NCBI GenBank assembly: GCA_946479405.1
Contig: CAMLGD010000120.1
Location: 1 to 9,871 of the forward strand
Reading direction: 5' to 3'
Length of the DNA: 9,871 nt
Source of the DNA: an uncultured Vogesella sp.
GTDB taxonomy: Bacteria; Pseudomonadota; Gammaproteobacteria; Burkholderiales; Chromobacteriaceae
Positions within the stretch are counted from its first letter, which is position 1. Every line of letters starts with the position of its first letter. Both the position numbers and the translations under genes were made by a program. Below the pieces are notes generated by a model that saw only the letters and a list, made by a program, of their open reading frames with translations, searched no databases and was not told the DNA's origin. Below, one piece after another: positions 1-5,882 of this stretch.

Positions 1-565
1 CCTTGCCGGTGGCCTGGGCGGCGTCCACGTGGAACAGCACGCCGCGGGCGCGGCAGATTTCACCCAGTTCGGCGATCGGCTGGATCACGCCGATCTCGTT
101 GTTGACGAACATGATGGAGGCCAGGATGGTGTCCGGGCGCAGTGCGGCTTCGAAATCGGCCAGGCTCACCAGACCGTTTTCCTGCACGTCGAGATAGGTT
201 ACCTCGAAGCCCTGGCGCTCCAGCTCGCGCATGGTGTCCAGTACCGCCTTGTGTTCGGTGCGCTGGGTGATCAGGTGCTTGCCCTTGCTCTTGTAGAACT
301 GGGCGGCGCCTTTCAGGGCCAGGTTGTTGGACTCGGTGGCGCCGGAGGTCCATACGATCTCTTTCGGATCGCAGTTCACCAGTGCAGCCACGTCGGCGCG
401 GGCGTTTTCCACCGCTTCTTCCGCTACCCAGCCGTAGCTGTGGCTGCGCGAAGCCGGGTTGCCGAACTGTTCGGTCAGGTACGGGATCATCACTTCGGCC
501 ACGCGCGGATCAACCGGGGTGGTGGCGGAGTAGTCAAGGTAGATCGGGTGCTTAAGCTCGCTCAT
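1..565 (-). CDS. iscS: Cysteine desulfurase IscS, N-terminal 188 residues (cut by window edge)
   Basis: A PLP enzyme that takes sulfur from L-cysteine, leaving alanine, and passes it as persulfide to the IscU scaffold and to tRNA thiolation partners in the cytoplasm. The reading begins [21 protein letters not shown] and runs through the class V aminotransferase landmarks: FGNPASRSH (34-42), the TSGATESNN phosphate-binding loop (73-81), TEHKAVLD with the PLP-stacking His105 (His104 in E. coli), NNEIGV (155-160) and HVDAAQ (179-184), whose Asp181 and Gln184 contact the cofactor. The PLP lysine and the persulfide-bearing cysteine would lie beyond base 1, so catalytic completeness cannot be judged. 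The start is supported by GGAG eight bases upstream of ATG. It lies 23 bases after iscR on the same strand, the usual iscRS order, so it is probably cotranscribed and IscR-controlled. NifS is the alternative, but the residue-level match to IscS and the iscR neighbour make IscS much more likely. Confidence 0.97.
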   Translation of the reverse strand, partial: MSELKHPIYLDYSATTPVDPRVAEVMIPYLTEQFGNPASRSHSYGWVAEEAVENARADVAALVNCDPKEIVWTSGATESNNLALKGAAQFYKSKGKHLITQRTEHKAVLDTMRELERQGFEVTYLDVQENGLVSLADFEAALRPDTILASIMFVNNEIGVIQPIAELGEICRARGVLFHVDAAQATGK

Positions 566-588
566 TACGGGGTCTCCACGTAGTCGCA

Positions 589-1080
589 TCAGGCAGCGTT
601 GCTGCCGGCGATGGCGTCGCTACAGGCGGCTGTGCGGCGCAGGGTGCGTTGATCTTGTACGACGCTGGTGTCTTTTGCCTTCTGGTTGTCTACCAGGCTG
701 GCCAGGCTGATCTTGGAGAGGTAGTCGAAGATGGTGGCGTTGAGGCTGGTCCACAGGTCGTGGGTCATGCAGCGATGATTATCGTGGCAGTTCTCGCGGC
801 CGCCACACTGGGTGGCGTCCACTGGTTCGTCTACGGCGACAATAATGTCTGCAACAGAAATCTCGGCCACGGTACGGGCCAGGGTGTAGCCGCCGCCAGG
901 GCCGCGCACGCTTTCAACCAGCTGCGCGCGGCGCAGTTTGCCGAACAGCTGCTCCAGGTAGGACAGGGAGATACCCTGTCGCTCGCTGATCCCGGCCAGC
1001 GTTACCGGGCCGCCGGATTCGCGCAGCGCGAGATCCAGCATGGCGGTGACGGCAAAGCGTCCTTTGGTGGTGAGGCGCAT
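589..1080 (-). CDS. iscR: Fe-S cluster regulator IscR (Rrf2 family)
   Basis: A transcription factor of 163 residues (E. coli IscR has 162) that senses Fe-S cluster status; the [2Fe-2S] form represses the isc operon. The winged helix is near identical to the E. coli protein: [19 protein letters not shown] at the N-terminus, [15 protein letters not shown] recognition region (32-46) with the specificity residue Glu43, and the SVRGPGGGY wing (57-65). The cluster ligands Cys92, Cys98, Cys104 and His107 are all present at the E. coli positions, so it should be able to bind a cluster. An upstream in-frame ATG at 1137 would add 19 residues, but that start lies in the promoter -35; the ATG at 1080 has GGAG eight bases upstream and matches the family N-terminus. 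First gene of an operon with iscS. Confidence 0.97.
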   Translation of the reverse strand: MRLTTKGRFAVTAMLDLALRESGGPVTLAGISERQGISLSYLEQLFGKLRRAQLVESVRGPGGGYTLARTVAEISVADIIVAVDEPVDATQCGGRENCHDNHRCMTHDLWTSLNATIFDYLSKISLASLVDNQKAKDTSVVQDQRTLRRTAACSDAIAGSNAA

Positions 1081-1108
1081 GGTGTAGGCTCCCAGAGTGG
1101 TTGACCGG

Positions 1109-1137
1109 ATTATCCTAATTCCGAGTAATTTAGTCAA
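1109..1137 (-). promoter_or_regulatory. iscR promoter (sigma70 type)
   Basis: Read on the minus strand, TTGACT (1137-1132) and GATAAT (1114-1109) are separated by exactly 17 bases, each box matching the sigma70 consensus at five of six positions. Transcription would start near 1102, giving a leader of about 22 bases that carries the GGGAG ribosome site of iscR. Confidence 0.85.
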
Positions 1138-1141
1138 CTAT
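1117..1141 (-). promoter_or_regulatory. IscR type 1 binding site overlapping the iscR -35
   Basis: Read on the minus strand, these 25 bases match the type 1 IscR consensus known from E. coli (ATASYYGACTRWWWYAGTCRRSTAT) at 21 positions, including the whole left half ATAGTTGACTAAATTA; mismatches fall in the right half. The -35 hexamer lies inside the site, so bound [2Fe-2S]-IscR would block RNA polymerase. The consensus is prior knowledge; the count was made by hand. Confidence 0.85.
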
Positions 1142-1419
1142 TGTGCGCGGGGAGTTCAATACTGACAGCGGCAAGGATAATGACTGCCGGCGGGGAGGGC
1201 TATCCTGCGCTTGGCGTAGTCCGGGTGACGGAGCCGGGGCAGGTGTTTGCCGGGTAAGGTGCAGGGCGGGATTTTACCTGTAATTTCGTGAGCTTGGCAG
1301 CGTTTTTTCCATTGCGTGCCGTCGGGCTGCTGGCGCGCTGGTGGCATGGTGTATCATCCGGCAAACAATTGTTTGATTGATCGTGGGCCTTGCTGCCCGA
1401 CAGAATGAAGGAAACAACC
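1142..1419. other. Intergenic region between divergent iscR and the FabH-like gene
   Basis: About 280 bases with no convincing gene. The part from 1142 to about 1345 shows no clear motif. The part near the plus-strand gene holds a perfect palindrome (1362-1375) and a possible -10, TATCAT at 1352-1357, that lacks a good -35. Short minus-strand reading frames here have no ribosome site or family features and were discarded. Confidence 0.6.
1362..1375. promoter_or_regulatory. Perfect 14-bp palindrome, PsrA-like operator candidate
   Basis: CAAACAATTGTTTG is a perfect palindrome 44 bases upstream of the FabH-like start codon. It fits the published consensus for PsrA, a TetR-family acyl-CoA-responsive repressor (G/C-AAAC-N2-4-GTTT-G/C), here with N4 = AATT. 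It sits just downstream of the possible -10 TATCAT (1352-1357), about where transcription would begin, a repressing position. The sequence match is direct; binding by PsrA is inference, and other TetR-type fatty-acid regulators could use a similar site. Confidence 0.55.
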
Positions 1420-2541
1420 ATGCACGATGTGGTGATCAGCGGCAGCGGCCTGTTTACCCCGCCCAATGCCGTCAGCAACGAGGCGCTGGTGACGGCATTC
1501 AACGCCTATGTTAACGACTACAACCAGCAGCACGCCGTAGCCATCGCCGGTGGCGAAATCGAAGCCTTGCAGCTGTCCAGCGCCGAGTTCATCGAAAAAG
1601 CCTCCGGCATCAAGCAGCGCTATCTGATGGATGCCAGCGGGGTGCTTGATCCGCAGCGCATGGCGCCATACTTGCCGGAGCGCAGTAATGATGAACTGTC
1701 GGTCCCCGCCGAGATGGCGGTAGCTGCCGCACGGGAGGCGCTTGCCGCCGCCGGCAAGAGTGCAGGCGACATCGACATGGTGATCGCCGCCTGCTCCAAC
1801 ATGCCGCGGCCGTACCCGGCGCTGTCCATCGAGGTGCAACAGGCGCTGGGCATCGACGGCTTTGCCTTCGACATGAACGTGGCGTGCTCGTCGGCCACCT
1901 TCGGCATCCAGACGGCGGCCAACGCTATCGCCAGCGGCCAGGCGCGCGCGGTGCTGCTGGTGAACCCGGAGATCTGCTCGGCACACCTTAACTTCCGCGA
2001 CCGTGACAGTCATTTCATTTTCGGCGATGCCTGCACCGCGATGGTGCTGGAGCGCGCCGACAGTGCCACTGCGGCCAACGTGTTCGAACTACTGGGCTGC
2101 AAACTGGCCACGGTGTTCTCTAACAACATCCGCAACAACTTTGGTTTCCTCAACCGTTGCGATGAAAGCGGTATCGGCGGCAGCGACAAGCTGTTCGTGC
2201 AGCAGGGGCGCAAGGTATTTAAAGAGGTATGTCCGATGGTGGGTGAGCACATCCTGGCGCATCTGGACAGCAAGGGTATCCAGCCGGCTGAGGTGAAGCG
2301 CTTCTGGCTGCACCAGGCCAATCTGAGCATGAACCAGCTGATTGCCCGCCGCGTGCTGGGGCGCGATGCCGATGCCGCCGAGGCGCCGGTGATTCTGGAC
2401 CGCTATGCCAATACCAGCTCCGCTGGCTCGGTGATCGCCTTCCATCTGCACCATGCCGATCTGGCCGCTGGCGATATCGGTGTGTTGTCGTCGTTCGGTG
2501 CCGGTTATTCGGTGGGTAGCGTCATCGTGCGCAAGCGCTGA
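1420..2541 (+). CDS. Long FabH-like beta-ketoacyl-ACP synthase III (PA3286-like)
   Basis: A thiolase-fold condensing enzyme of 373 residues, expected to join an acyl-CoA to malonyl-ACP and so feed an acyl primer into fatty acid synthesis. The Cys-His-Asn triad is visible: Cys156 in MNVACSSATFG, His298 in LHQAN and Asn331 in YANTSSAG. An FGD motif (201-203) and the C-terminal FGAGYSVGS (359-367) also fit the FabH family. It is about 55 residues longer than housekeeping FabH (about 317), mostly ahead of the catalytic cysteine (residues 30-95). That build resembles P. aeruginosa PA3286, which takes octanoyl-CoA from beta-oxidation; this likeness is from memory. Start chosen at ATG 1420, which has AAGGA seven bases upstream; the in-frame TTG at 1390 lacks a site. 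It stands alone on its strand, ahead of a terminator. Family is sure; acyl chain preference is inference. Confidence 0.9.
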   Translation: MHDVVISGSGLFTPPNAVSNEALVTAFNAYVNDYNQQHAVAIAGGEIEALQLSSAEFIEKASGIKQRYLMDASGVLDPQRMAPYLPERSNDELSVPAEMAVAAAREALAAAGKSAGDIDMVIAACSNMPRPYPALSIEVQQALGIDGFAFDMNVACSSATFGIQTAANAIASGQARAVLLVNPEICSAHLNFRDRDSHFIFGDACTAMVLERADSATAANVFELLGCKLATVFSNNIRNNFGFLNRCDESGIGGSDKLFVQQGRKVFKEVCPMVGEHILAHLDSKGIQPAEVKRFWLHQANLSMNQLIARRVLGRDADAAEAPVILDRYANTSSAGSVIAFHLHHADLAAGDIGVLSSFGAGYSVGSVIVRKR

Positions 2542-2562
2542 CTACTATTGTCTGTGCTGTGG

Positions 2563-2586
2563 CAAGGGCGCCCGCGGGCGCCCTTG
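2563..2586. terminator. 24-bp perfect palindrome between convergent genes
   Basis: The arm CAAGGGCGCC is followed by CGCG and its exact inverse, giving a ten-pair GC-rich stem with a four-base loop. It starts 22 bases after the FabH-like stop and ends 27 bases before the LysR stop, so it could serve both strands. Neither flank has a true T-run, so intrinsic termination may be incomplete. Confidence 0.7.
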
Positions 2587-2613
2587 TGCTTACTGCTGGC
2601 GTTTCTGCGCGGA

Positions 2614-3540
2614 TTACTCCTGCGTGAGCGGAATCGCCCAGGGCAGCAGGCTCTTGTCGTTGATCACGCGCAGGGTGGCGCGGCGAAAGTCCTGCAGGAT
2701 GGCCGAGCGGCTGCCGCTGGACGGGTAGGCGAGCACATAGCTGTGGCGAGACTCGGTGACGAACGGGCGGGTCACCACGCCCTCGTGTGACCACAGCTCG
2801 GACGCGAACGGCTCCACGATGGAGACGCCAAAGCCGTGCGCCACCATGGCGTAGCGGGTGTGCGAGGTATGGGTGCGGATGGTGTACTTGGGGTAGACAC
2901 CGGCATGGCCGAAGTATTTTTCTTCCTGATTCTGGCTCAGCGGGTAATTGGACATCCAGCCGATCACCGTCTCCCCGGCCAGATCCTGTGGCGTGATTAC
3001 GTCGCGTGCGGCCAACGGGTGATCAGCAGGTAGCGCGCACAGCGCGTCCGCCTCCAGTAGCGGTTCGACTTCAATGCCGGCAATGGCCGGAATGCTCAGG
3101 CTGATGGCGACATCCACCTTCAAGTCTTGCAGTTTCACCATTACCTCGGCATTACCGACGGTGTCGATTTTTACCGGTACATCCGGCCGCAGCTTGAAGA
3201 ACTCTTTCAGGATCAGTGGCAGCAGACTGGTCGAAAGAACAGGCATGCAGGCAATCGACAGCCCTTCGTTCTCTTCGGCACGGATGGTGTCTGCTGCCTG
3301 CCGCAGGCGCTCCAACCCCAGGAAATTTTCTTCCACCGCCCGCTGGAAGCGGATGGCGGCGGTGGTTGGCTCCATGCGGCCCTTGGTGCGGTTAAACAGG
3401 CGAAAGCCCAGATCTTCCTCCAGATCGCTGATCAGGCGGCTGATGGCCGGTTGGGTGATGTGCATGCGTCGTGCTGCCGCTACCGTGGTGCCGCAGCTCA
3501 TCAGGCAGCGAAATGCCTCGATCTGTCGAAAACGAATCAT
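2614..3540 (-). CDS. LysR-type transcriptional regulator, divergent from dppA
   Basis: A cytoplasmic DNA-binding regulator of 308 residues, the normal LysR length. The N-terminal winged helix-turn-helix is clear: IEAFRCLMSCGTTVAAARR (7-25), then HITQPAISRLISDLEEDLGFRLFNR (27-51), the family signature. The rest is a periplasmic-binding-like effector domain (about 90-295), with SIACMPVLSTSLLPLIL opening its first lobe. The N-terminal part recalls the opine regulators NocR and OccR, but this does not fix the ligand. The start at 3540 matches the family N-terminus although the ribosome site is weak (the bases before ATG are AAATAAAA). It is divergent from the dpp peptide importer across 406 bp, the classical LysR layout, so regulation of dpp and itself in response to a peptide or amino acid is a reasonable inference. 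Its 3' end converges on the FabH-like gene. Confidence 0.93.
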   Translation of the reverse strand: MIRFRQIEAFRCLMSCGTTVAAARRMHITQPAISRLISDLEEDLGFRLFNRTKGRMEPTTAAIRFQRAVEENFLGLERLRQAADTIRAEENEGLSIACMPVLSTSLLPLILKEFFKLRPDVPVKIDTVGNAEVMVKLQDLKVDVAISLSIPAIAGIEVEPLLEADALCALPADHPLAARDVITPQDLAGETVIGWMSNYPLSQNQEEKYFGHAGVYPKYTIRTHTSHTRYAMVAHGFGVSIVEPFASELWSHEGVVTRPFVTESRHSYVLAYPSSGSRSAILQDFRRATLRVINDKSLLPWAIPLTQE

Positions 3541-3600
3541 TTTTATTTGGCGGCAAGCAGGTTGGCCGCAAGAAACACGATGGCGTCACCCTATAACAAA

Positions 3601-3637
3601 ATCACATAGAACATCAATTTTAGTTAGTGGATGTGAT
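3601..3637. promoter_or_regulatory. Interrupted dyad ATCACAT-N23-ATGTGAT upstream of LysR gene
   Basis: Seven-base arms at 3601-3607 and 3631-3637 are exact inverted copies with 23 bases between. They lie 61 to 97 bases upstream of the LysR start and flank the possible -35 of that gene (3612-3617). The spacing would place both arms on one DNA face at about three helical turns, consistent with a regulator dimer pair, but chance is possible for arms this short. Confidence 0.35.
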
Positions 3638-3805
3638 AGCGTGGCTTGTGAAATACTCGCCCGCCATCGGCCCTGGAAGGTGTCCGACTGGGTGTAACCG
3701 GAGCGTAGCCCCACGCAGTGGGTAAGTTCGGTGGTGAAAAACTGCCGGTACGCGACCCAAAACAACAATTGCACTGCGATAAGCGCATGGCGTGACGTGA
3801 AATGG

Positions 3806-3829
3806 CAGATAACGACTTGTGGTTATCTG
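3806..3829. promoter_or_regulatory. Dyad CAGATAAC-N8-GTTATCTG, candidate dppA operator
   Basis: Eight-base arms at 3806-3813 and 3822-3829 are perfect inverted repeats around GACTTGTG. The AT-rich half-sites (ATAAC/GTTAT) resemble LysR-type boxes in composition, though the spacing is wider than the usual ATAC-N7-GTAT form. The right arm overlaps the possible dppA -35 at 3817-3822, so a bound protein would contact or block polymerase. The LysR product encoded next door is the first candidate. Confidence 0.5.
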
Positions 3830-3844
3830 GCGGCGTCGCATAAT
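3817..3844 (+). promoter_or_regulatory. Possible dppA promoter
   Basis: TTGTGG (3817-3822) and CATAAT (3839-3844) are 16 bases apart; the -10 matches consensus at five of six positions, the -35 at only three. A weak -35 under a dyad is typical of an activator-dependent promoter. The start would be near 3851, leaving a leader of roughly 95 bases before dppA. Confidence 0.4.
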
Positions 3845-3883
3845 GCATTTGTCCGGGGCTAACAATAATCCGGTACGCCTTTT

Positions 3884-3904
3884 GCATTGTTGTCGTGGCA
3901 ATGC
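3884..3904 (+). repeat. Short dyad GCATTG-N9-CAATGC in the dppA leader
   Basis: Six-base perfect inverted arms, at 3884-3889 and 3899-3904, lie about 40 bases before the dppA start codon. In RNA this could form a small hairpin in the 5' leader, though the stem is short; no role can be assigned. Confidence 0.3.
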
Positions 3905-3946
3905 CAGGCATCACTTCTTCAAAATAGAAATAGGGAATTGAGAAAC

Positions 3947-5539
3947 ATGCAAGTAGCCAAGCACCTGCTGTTTGCTGCCGGTCTGACCGTTGCAGCTACT
4001 GCCGCCCATGCCGCGGGCACCCTGATTTACTGTTCCGAAGCCAGCCCGGAAGGCTTTGACTCCGCGCAGTACACCGGTGGTACCACTTTTGACGCCGCTG
4101 GCCATGCCATGTTCAACCGTCTGGTGGAATTCGAAAAAGGCTCCACCAAGACCATCCCGGGTCTGGCCGAATCCTGGACCGTATCCGCTGACGGCAAGGA
4201 ATACACCTTCAAGCTGCGCAAGGGCGTGAAGTTCCACACCACCGACTACTTCAAGCCGAGCCGCGAGTTCAACGCCGATGACGTGGTGTTCACCTTCAGC
4301 CGCATGGTTGACAAGAACTACCCGTTCAACAAGGCCTACCCGGTTGAATACCCGTACGCTTCCGATACAGGCCTTGATGCCAATATCGTGAAAGTGGAAA
4401 AAATTGACGCCAACACCGTCAAGTTCATTCTGAAAGACCCGGACGCCGACCTGCTGGCCAAGATCGCCATGCCGTTCGCTTCGGTGCAATCCGCTGAATA
4501 CGGCGACAAGCTGATGAAGGAAGGCAAGGCCTCCCTGATCAACCAGCAGCCGATCGGTACCGGCCCGTTCGTGTTCGTGCGCTATCAGAAAGATGCGCAG
4601 ATCCGCTACAAGGCCAACAAGGACTACTGGCGCAAGGGCGCGGTTAAAGTCGACAACCTGATCTTCGCCATCACCACCGATGCTTCGGTACGTGCGCAGA
4701 AGATGAAGGCCGGCGAATGCCACATCATGTCCTATCCGAAGCCGCAGGACCTGGCTGCGATGAAGGCTGATCCGGCACTGAAAGTGACCACCGCTCCGGG
4801 CTTCAACATCGGCTACCTGTCGTACAACGTTGAAAAGCCGCAGCTGAAGAAGCTGGAAGTGCGTCAGGCACTGGACATGGCCATCAACCGCAAGGCCATC
4901 ATCGACGCCGTATACCAGGGTCAGGGTCAGGAAGCAGCCAACCCGTTCCCGGCTTCGCTGTGGTCCTACAACAACAAGCTGCGCAACCAGCCGACCGATA
5001 TCGCCAAGGCCAAGGCGCTGCTGGCCAAGGCCGGCTACCCGAACGGCTTTGAAATCAGCCTGTGGGCGATGCCGGTACAGCGTCCGTACAACCCGAACGC
5101 CAAGCTGATGGCTGAAATGATCCAGTCCGACTGGGCCAAGATCGGCGTGAAGGCCAAGATCACCACCTACGAGTGGGGTGAATACCTGAAGCGCATGAAG
5201 AACGGCGAGCACGACACCGGCCTGATCGGCTGGACCGGCGACTACGCCAGCCCGGACAACTTCCTGGGCGTGCTGCTGACCTGCGAAGCCGTTGGTGGCT
5301 CCAACTATGCCCGTTACTGCAGCAAGGACTTCGATGCCGCGGTACTGAAGGCACGTAAGAGCACCGACATGAAAGAGCGCACCGCGCTGTACATGAAGGC
5401 GCAGGAAATCTTCAAGAAAGATCTGCCGTGGTCGACCATTGCCCACTCGACTGTGAACCAGCCGATGCGCAAGGAAGTTAACGGCTTCAAGATCAGCCCG
5501 TTCGGCGATTACGCCTTTGAAGGCGTAAGCGTTAAATAA
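3947..5539 (+). CDS. dppA: Periplasmic dipeptide-binding protein DppA
   Basis: The substrate-binding protein of the dipeptide ABC importer (SBP family 5), 530 residues against 535 in E. coli. A Sec signal peptide is clear: basic start MQVAKHLLF, hydrophobic core, and a cleavage site after AHA at Ala22. The mature protein has YCSEASPEGF (28-37), the LNADD-like FNADDVVF (108-115), PIGTGPF (202-208), WAMPVQRPYNPNA (373-385) and GWTGD (428-432). Asp432 and Arg379 correspond to the residues that hold the peptide amino and carboxyl ends in E. coli DppA, and Cys29, Cys258, Cys446 and Cys458 fit its two disulfides. Start at ATG 3947 gives the proper signal peptide, with AGGGA ten bases upstream; the longer frame from 3887 would spoil it. 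Codon use is strongly biased, suggesting high expression. The similarity to DppA is stronger than to OppA or the haem-binding variants, though haem or delta-aminolevulinate transport is a known side role. Confidence 0.96.
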   Translation: MQVAKHLLFAAGLTVAATAAHAAGTLIYCSEASPEGFDSAQYTGGTTFDAAGHAMFNRLVEFEKGSTKTIPGLAESWTVSADGKEYTFKLRKGVKFHTTDYFKPSREFNADDVVFTFSRMVDKNYPFNKAYPVEYPYASDTGLDANIVKVEKIDANTVKFILKDPDADLLAKIAMPFASVQSAEYGDKLMKEGKASLINQQPIGTGPFVFVRYQKDAQIRYKANKDYWRKGAVKVDNLIFAITTDASVRAQKMKAGECHIMSYPKPQDLAAMKADPALKVTTAPGFNIGYLSYNVEKPQLKKLEVRQALDMAINRKAIIDAVYQGQGQEAANPFPASLWSYNNKLRNQPTDIAKAKALLAKAGYPNGFEISLWAMPVQRPYNPNAKLMAEMIQSDWAKIGVKAKITTYEWGEYLKRMKNGEHDTGLIGWTGDYASPDNFLGVLLTCEAVGGSNYARYCSKDFDAAVLKARKSTDMKERTALYMKAQEIFKKDLPWSTIAHSTVNQPMRKEVNGFKISPFGDYAFEGVSVK

Positions 5540-5555
5540 GCGGTATTGAAGTTGC

Positions 5556-5571
5556 GCGGGGCTTGCCCCGC
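5556..5571 (+). repeat. Small GC hairpin after dppA
   Basis: GCGGGGC at 5556-5562 and GCCCCGC at 5565-5571 form a compact stem 16 bases after the dppA stop, just before the larger terminator-like hairpin. It may protect the dppA message 3' end from exonucleases. Confidence 0.5.
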
Positions 5572-5579
5572 ACTTAAGG

Positions 5580-5612
5580 ACAAGGAGGGCGCCATCGGCC
5601 CCTCCTTGTTTG
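5580..5612 (+). terminator. Terminator-like hairpin between dppA and dppB
   Basis: The arm ACAAGGAGGG (5580-5589) pairs perfectly with CCCTCCTTGT (5600-5609); the loop adds a GCC/GGC inner stem. The 3' side ends in TTGTTT, a short T-rich tract. It begins 40 bases after the dppA stop. A leaky terminator or RNA-stabilising structure here would give more dppA than dppBCDF message, as binding proteins require. Confidence 0.75.
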
Positions 5613-5882
5613 CTGATTGGCTATCAGGTTATGCAAAAGGGAAGTCGGCGATGCCGCAAGCAGCGGTAGCGTTGACCTGGGTCAAGGCCGGTAATGCCGG
5701 GTAGCGCTAAAGTGCGTTCTGCCGTGGCGGCCTTGCAGCTGGTATAGGTGGGTGGTTCAGATGCAACCAGTCGCCCGGCGCCTCCCCCGACGTTTACCGT
5801 CTCCCTGCTTTCCTTGCGCTTTCCCTGATCCGGTAGGACACGTCATGTCGCCACAAGCGGTATGCACGGGAGACGTATTCAC
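5613..5882. other. Intergenic spacer before dppB
   Basis: About 270 bases without a supported gene; the dppA-dppB gap totals 343 bases. It holds an inverted repeat at 5672-5685 and the dppB ribosome site GGGAG at 5868-5872. I could not find a convincing sigma70 promoter with proper spacing, so dppBCDF may depend on readthrough from dppA or on a promoter I do not recognise. Confidence 0.55.
5672..5685. promoter_or_regulatory. Inverted repeat TTGACC-TG-GGTCAA upstream of dppB
   Basis: Six-base perfect arms with a two-base centre, about 200 bases before dppB. TTGACC could also act as a -35, but no good -10 lies 16 to 18 bases downstream. It could be an operator for a dimeric regulator; no known family site is recognised. 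Confidence 0.3.

Larger units (their letters stand above)
3541..3946. other. Divergent control region between LysR gene and dppA
   Basis: A 406-base region without a believable gene and more AT-rich near both ends. It holds dyads at 3601-3637 and 3806-3829, a possible LysR-gene promoter on the minus strand (TTGATG 3617-3612 and TATAGG 3595-3590, 16 apart), a possible dppA promoter (3817-3844) and a short dyad in the presumed dppA leader (3884-3904). The middle part, about 3650-3800, shows nothing I can name. Overlapping minus-strand frames here lack ribosome sites and domain features. Confidence 0.65.

Noticed and set aside
29..583. 184-codon plus-strand frame over iscS
   Set aside because: The minus strand here encodes an unmistakable IscS N-terminus, so the plus frame is an artefact.
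1390..1419. Upstream TTG start extending the FabH-like protein by ten residues
   Set aside because: No ribosome site precedes it, while ATG at 1420 has AAGGA at good spacing and gives the expected N-terminus MHDVVISG.
1156..1502. Minus-strand frames of 63 and 100 codons between iscR and the FabH-like gene
   Set aside because: They overlap the FabH-like start or its control region and show no ribosome site or family feature.
2548..2790. 80-codon plus-strand frame starting at the convergent palindrome
   Set aside because: It runs through the terminator palindrome and over the 3' end of the LysR gene, with no ribosome site.
3620..3914. Overlapping minus-strand frames of 93 and 96 codons in the LysR-dppA control region
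   Set aside because: No ribosome site, odd residue composition, no recognisable domain, and they cover the likely operator and promoter of dppA.
3911..5446. 511-codon open frame antisense to dppA
   Set aside because: It mirrors a gene with a certain DppA identity, has no family motif or ribosome site, and long antisense frames are expected from the biased codons of a high-GC, highly expressed gene.
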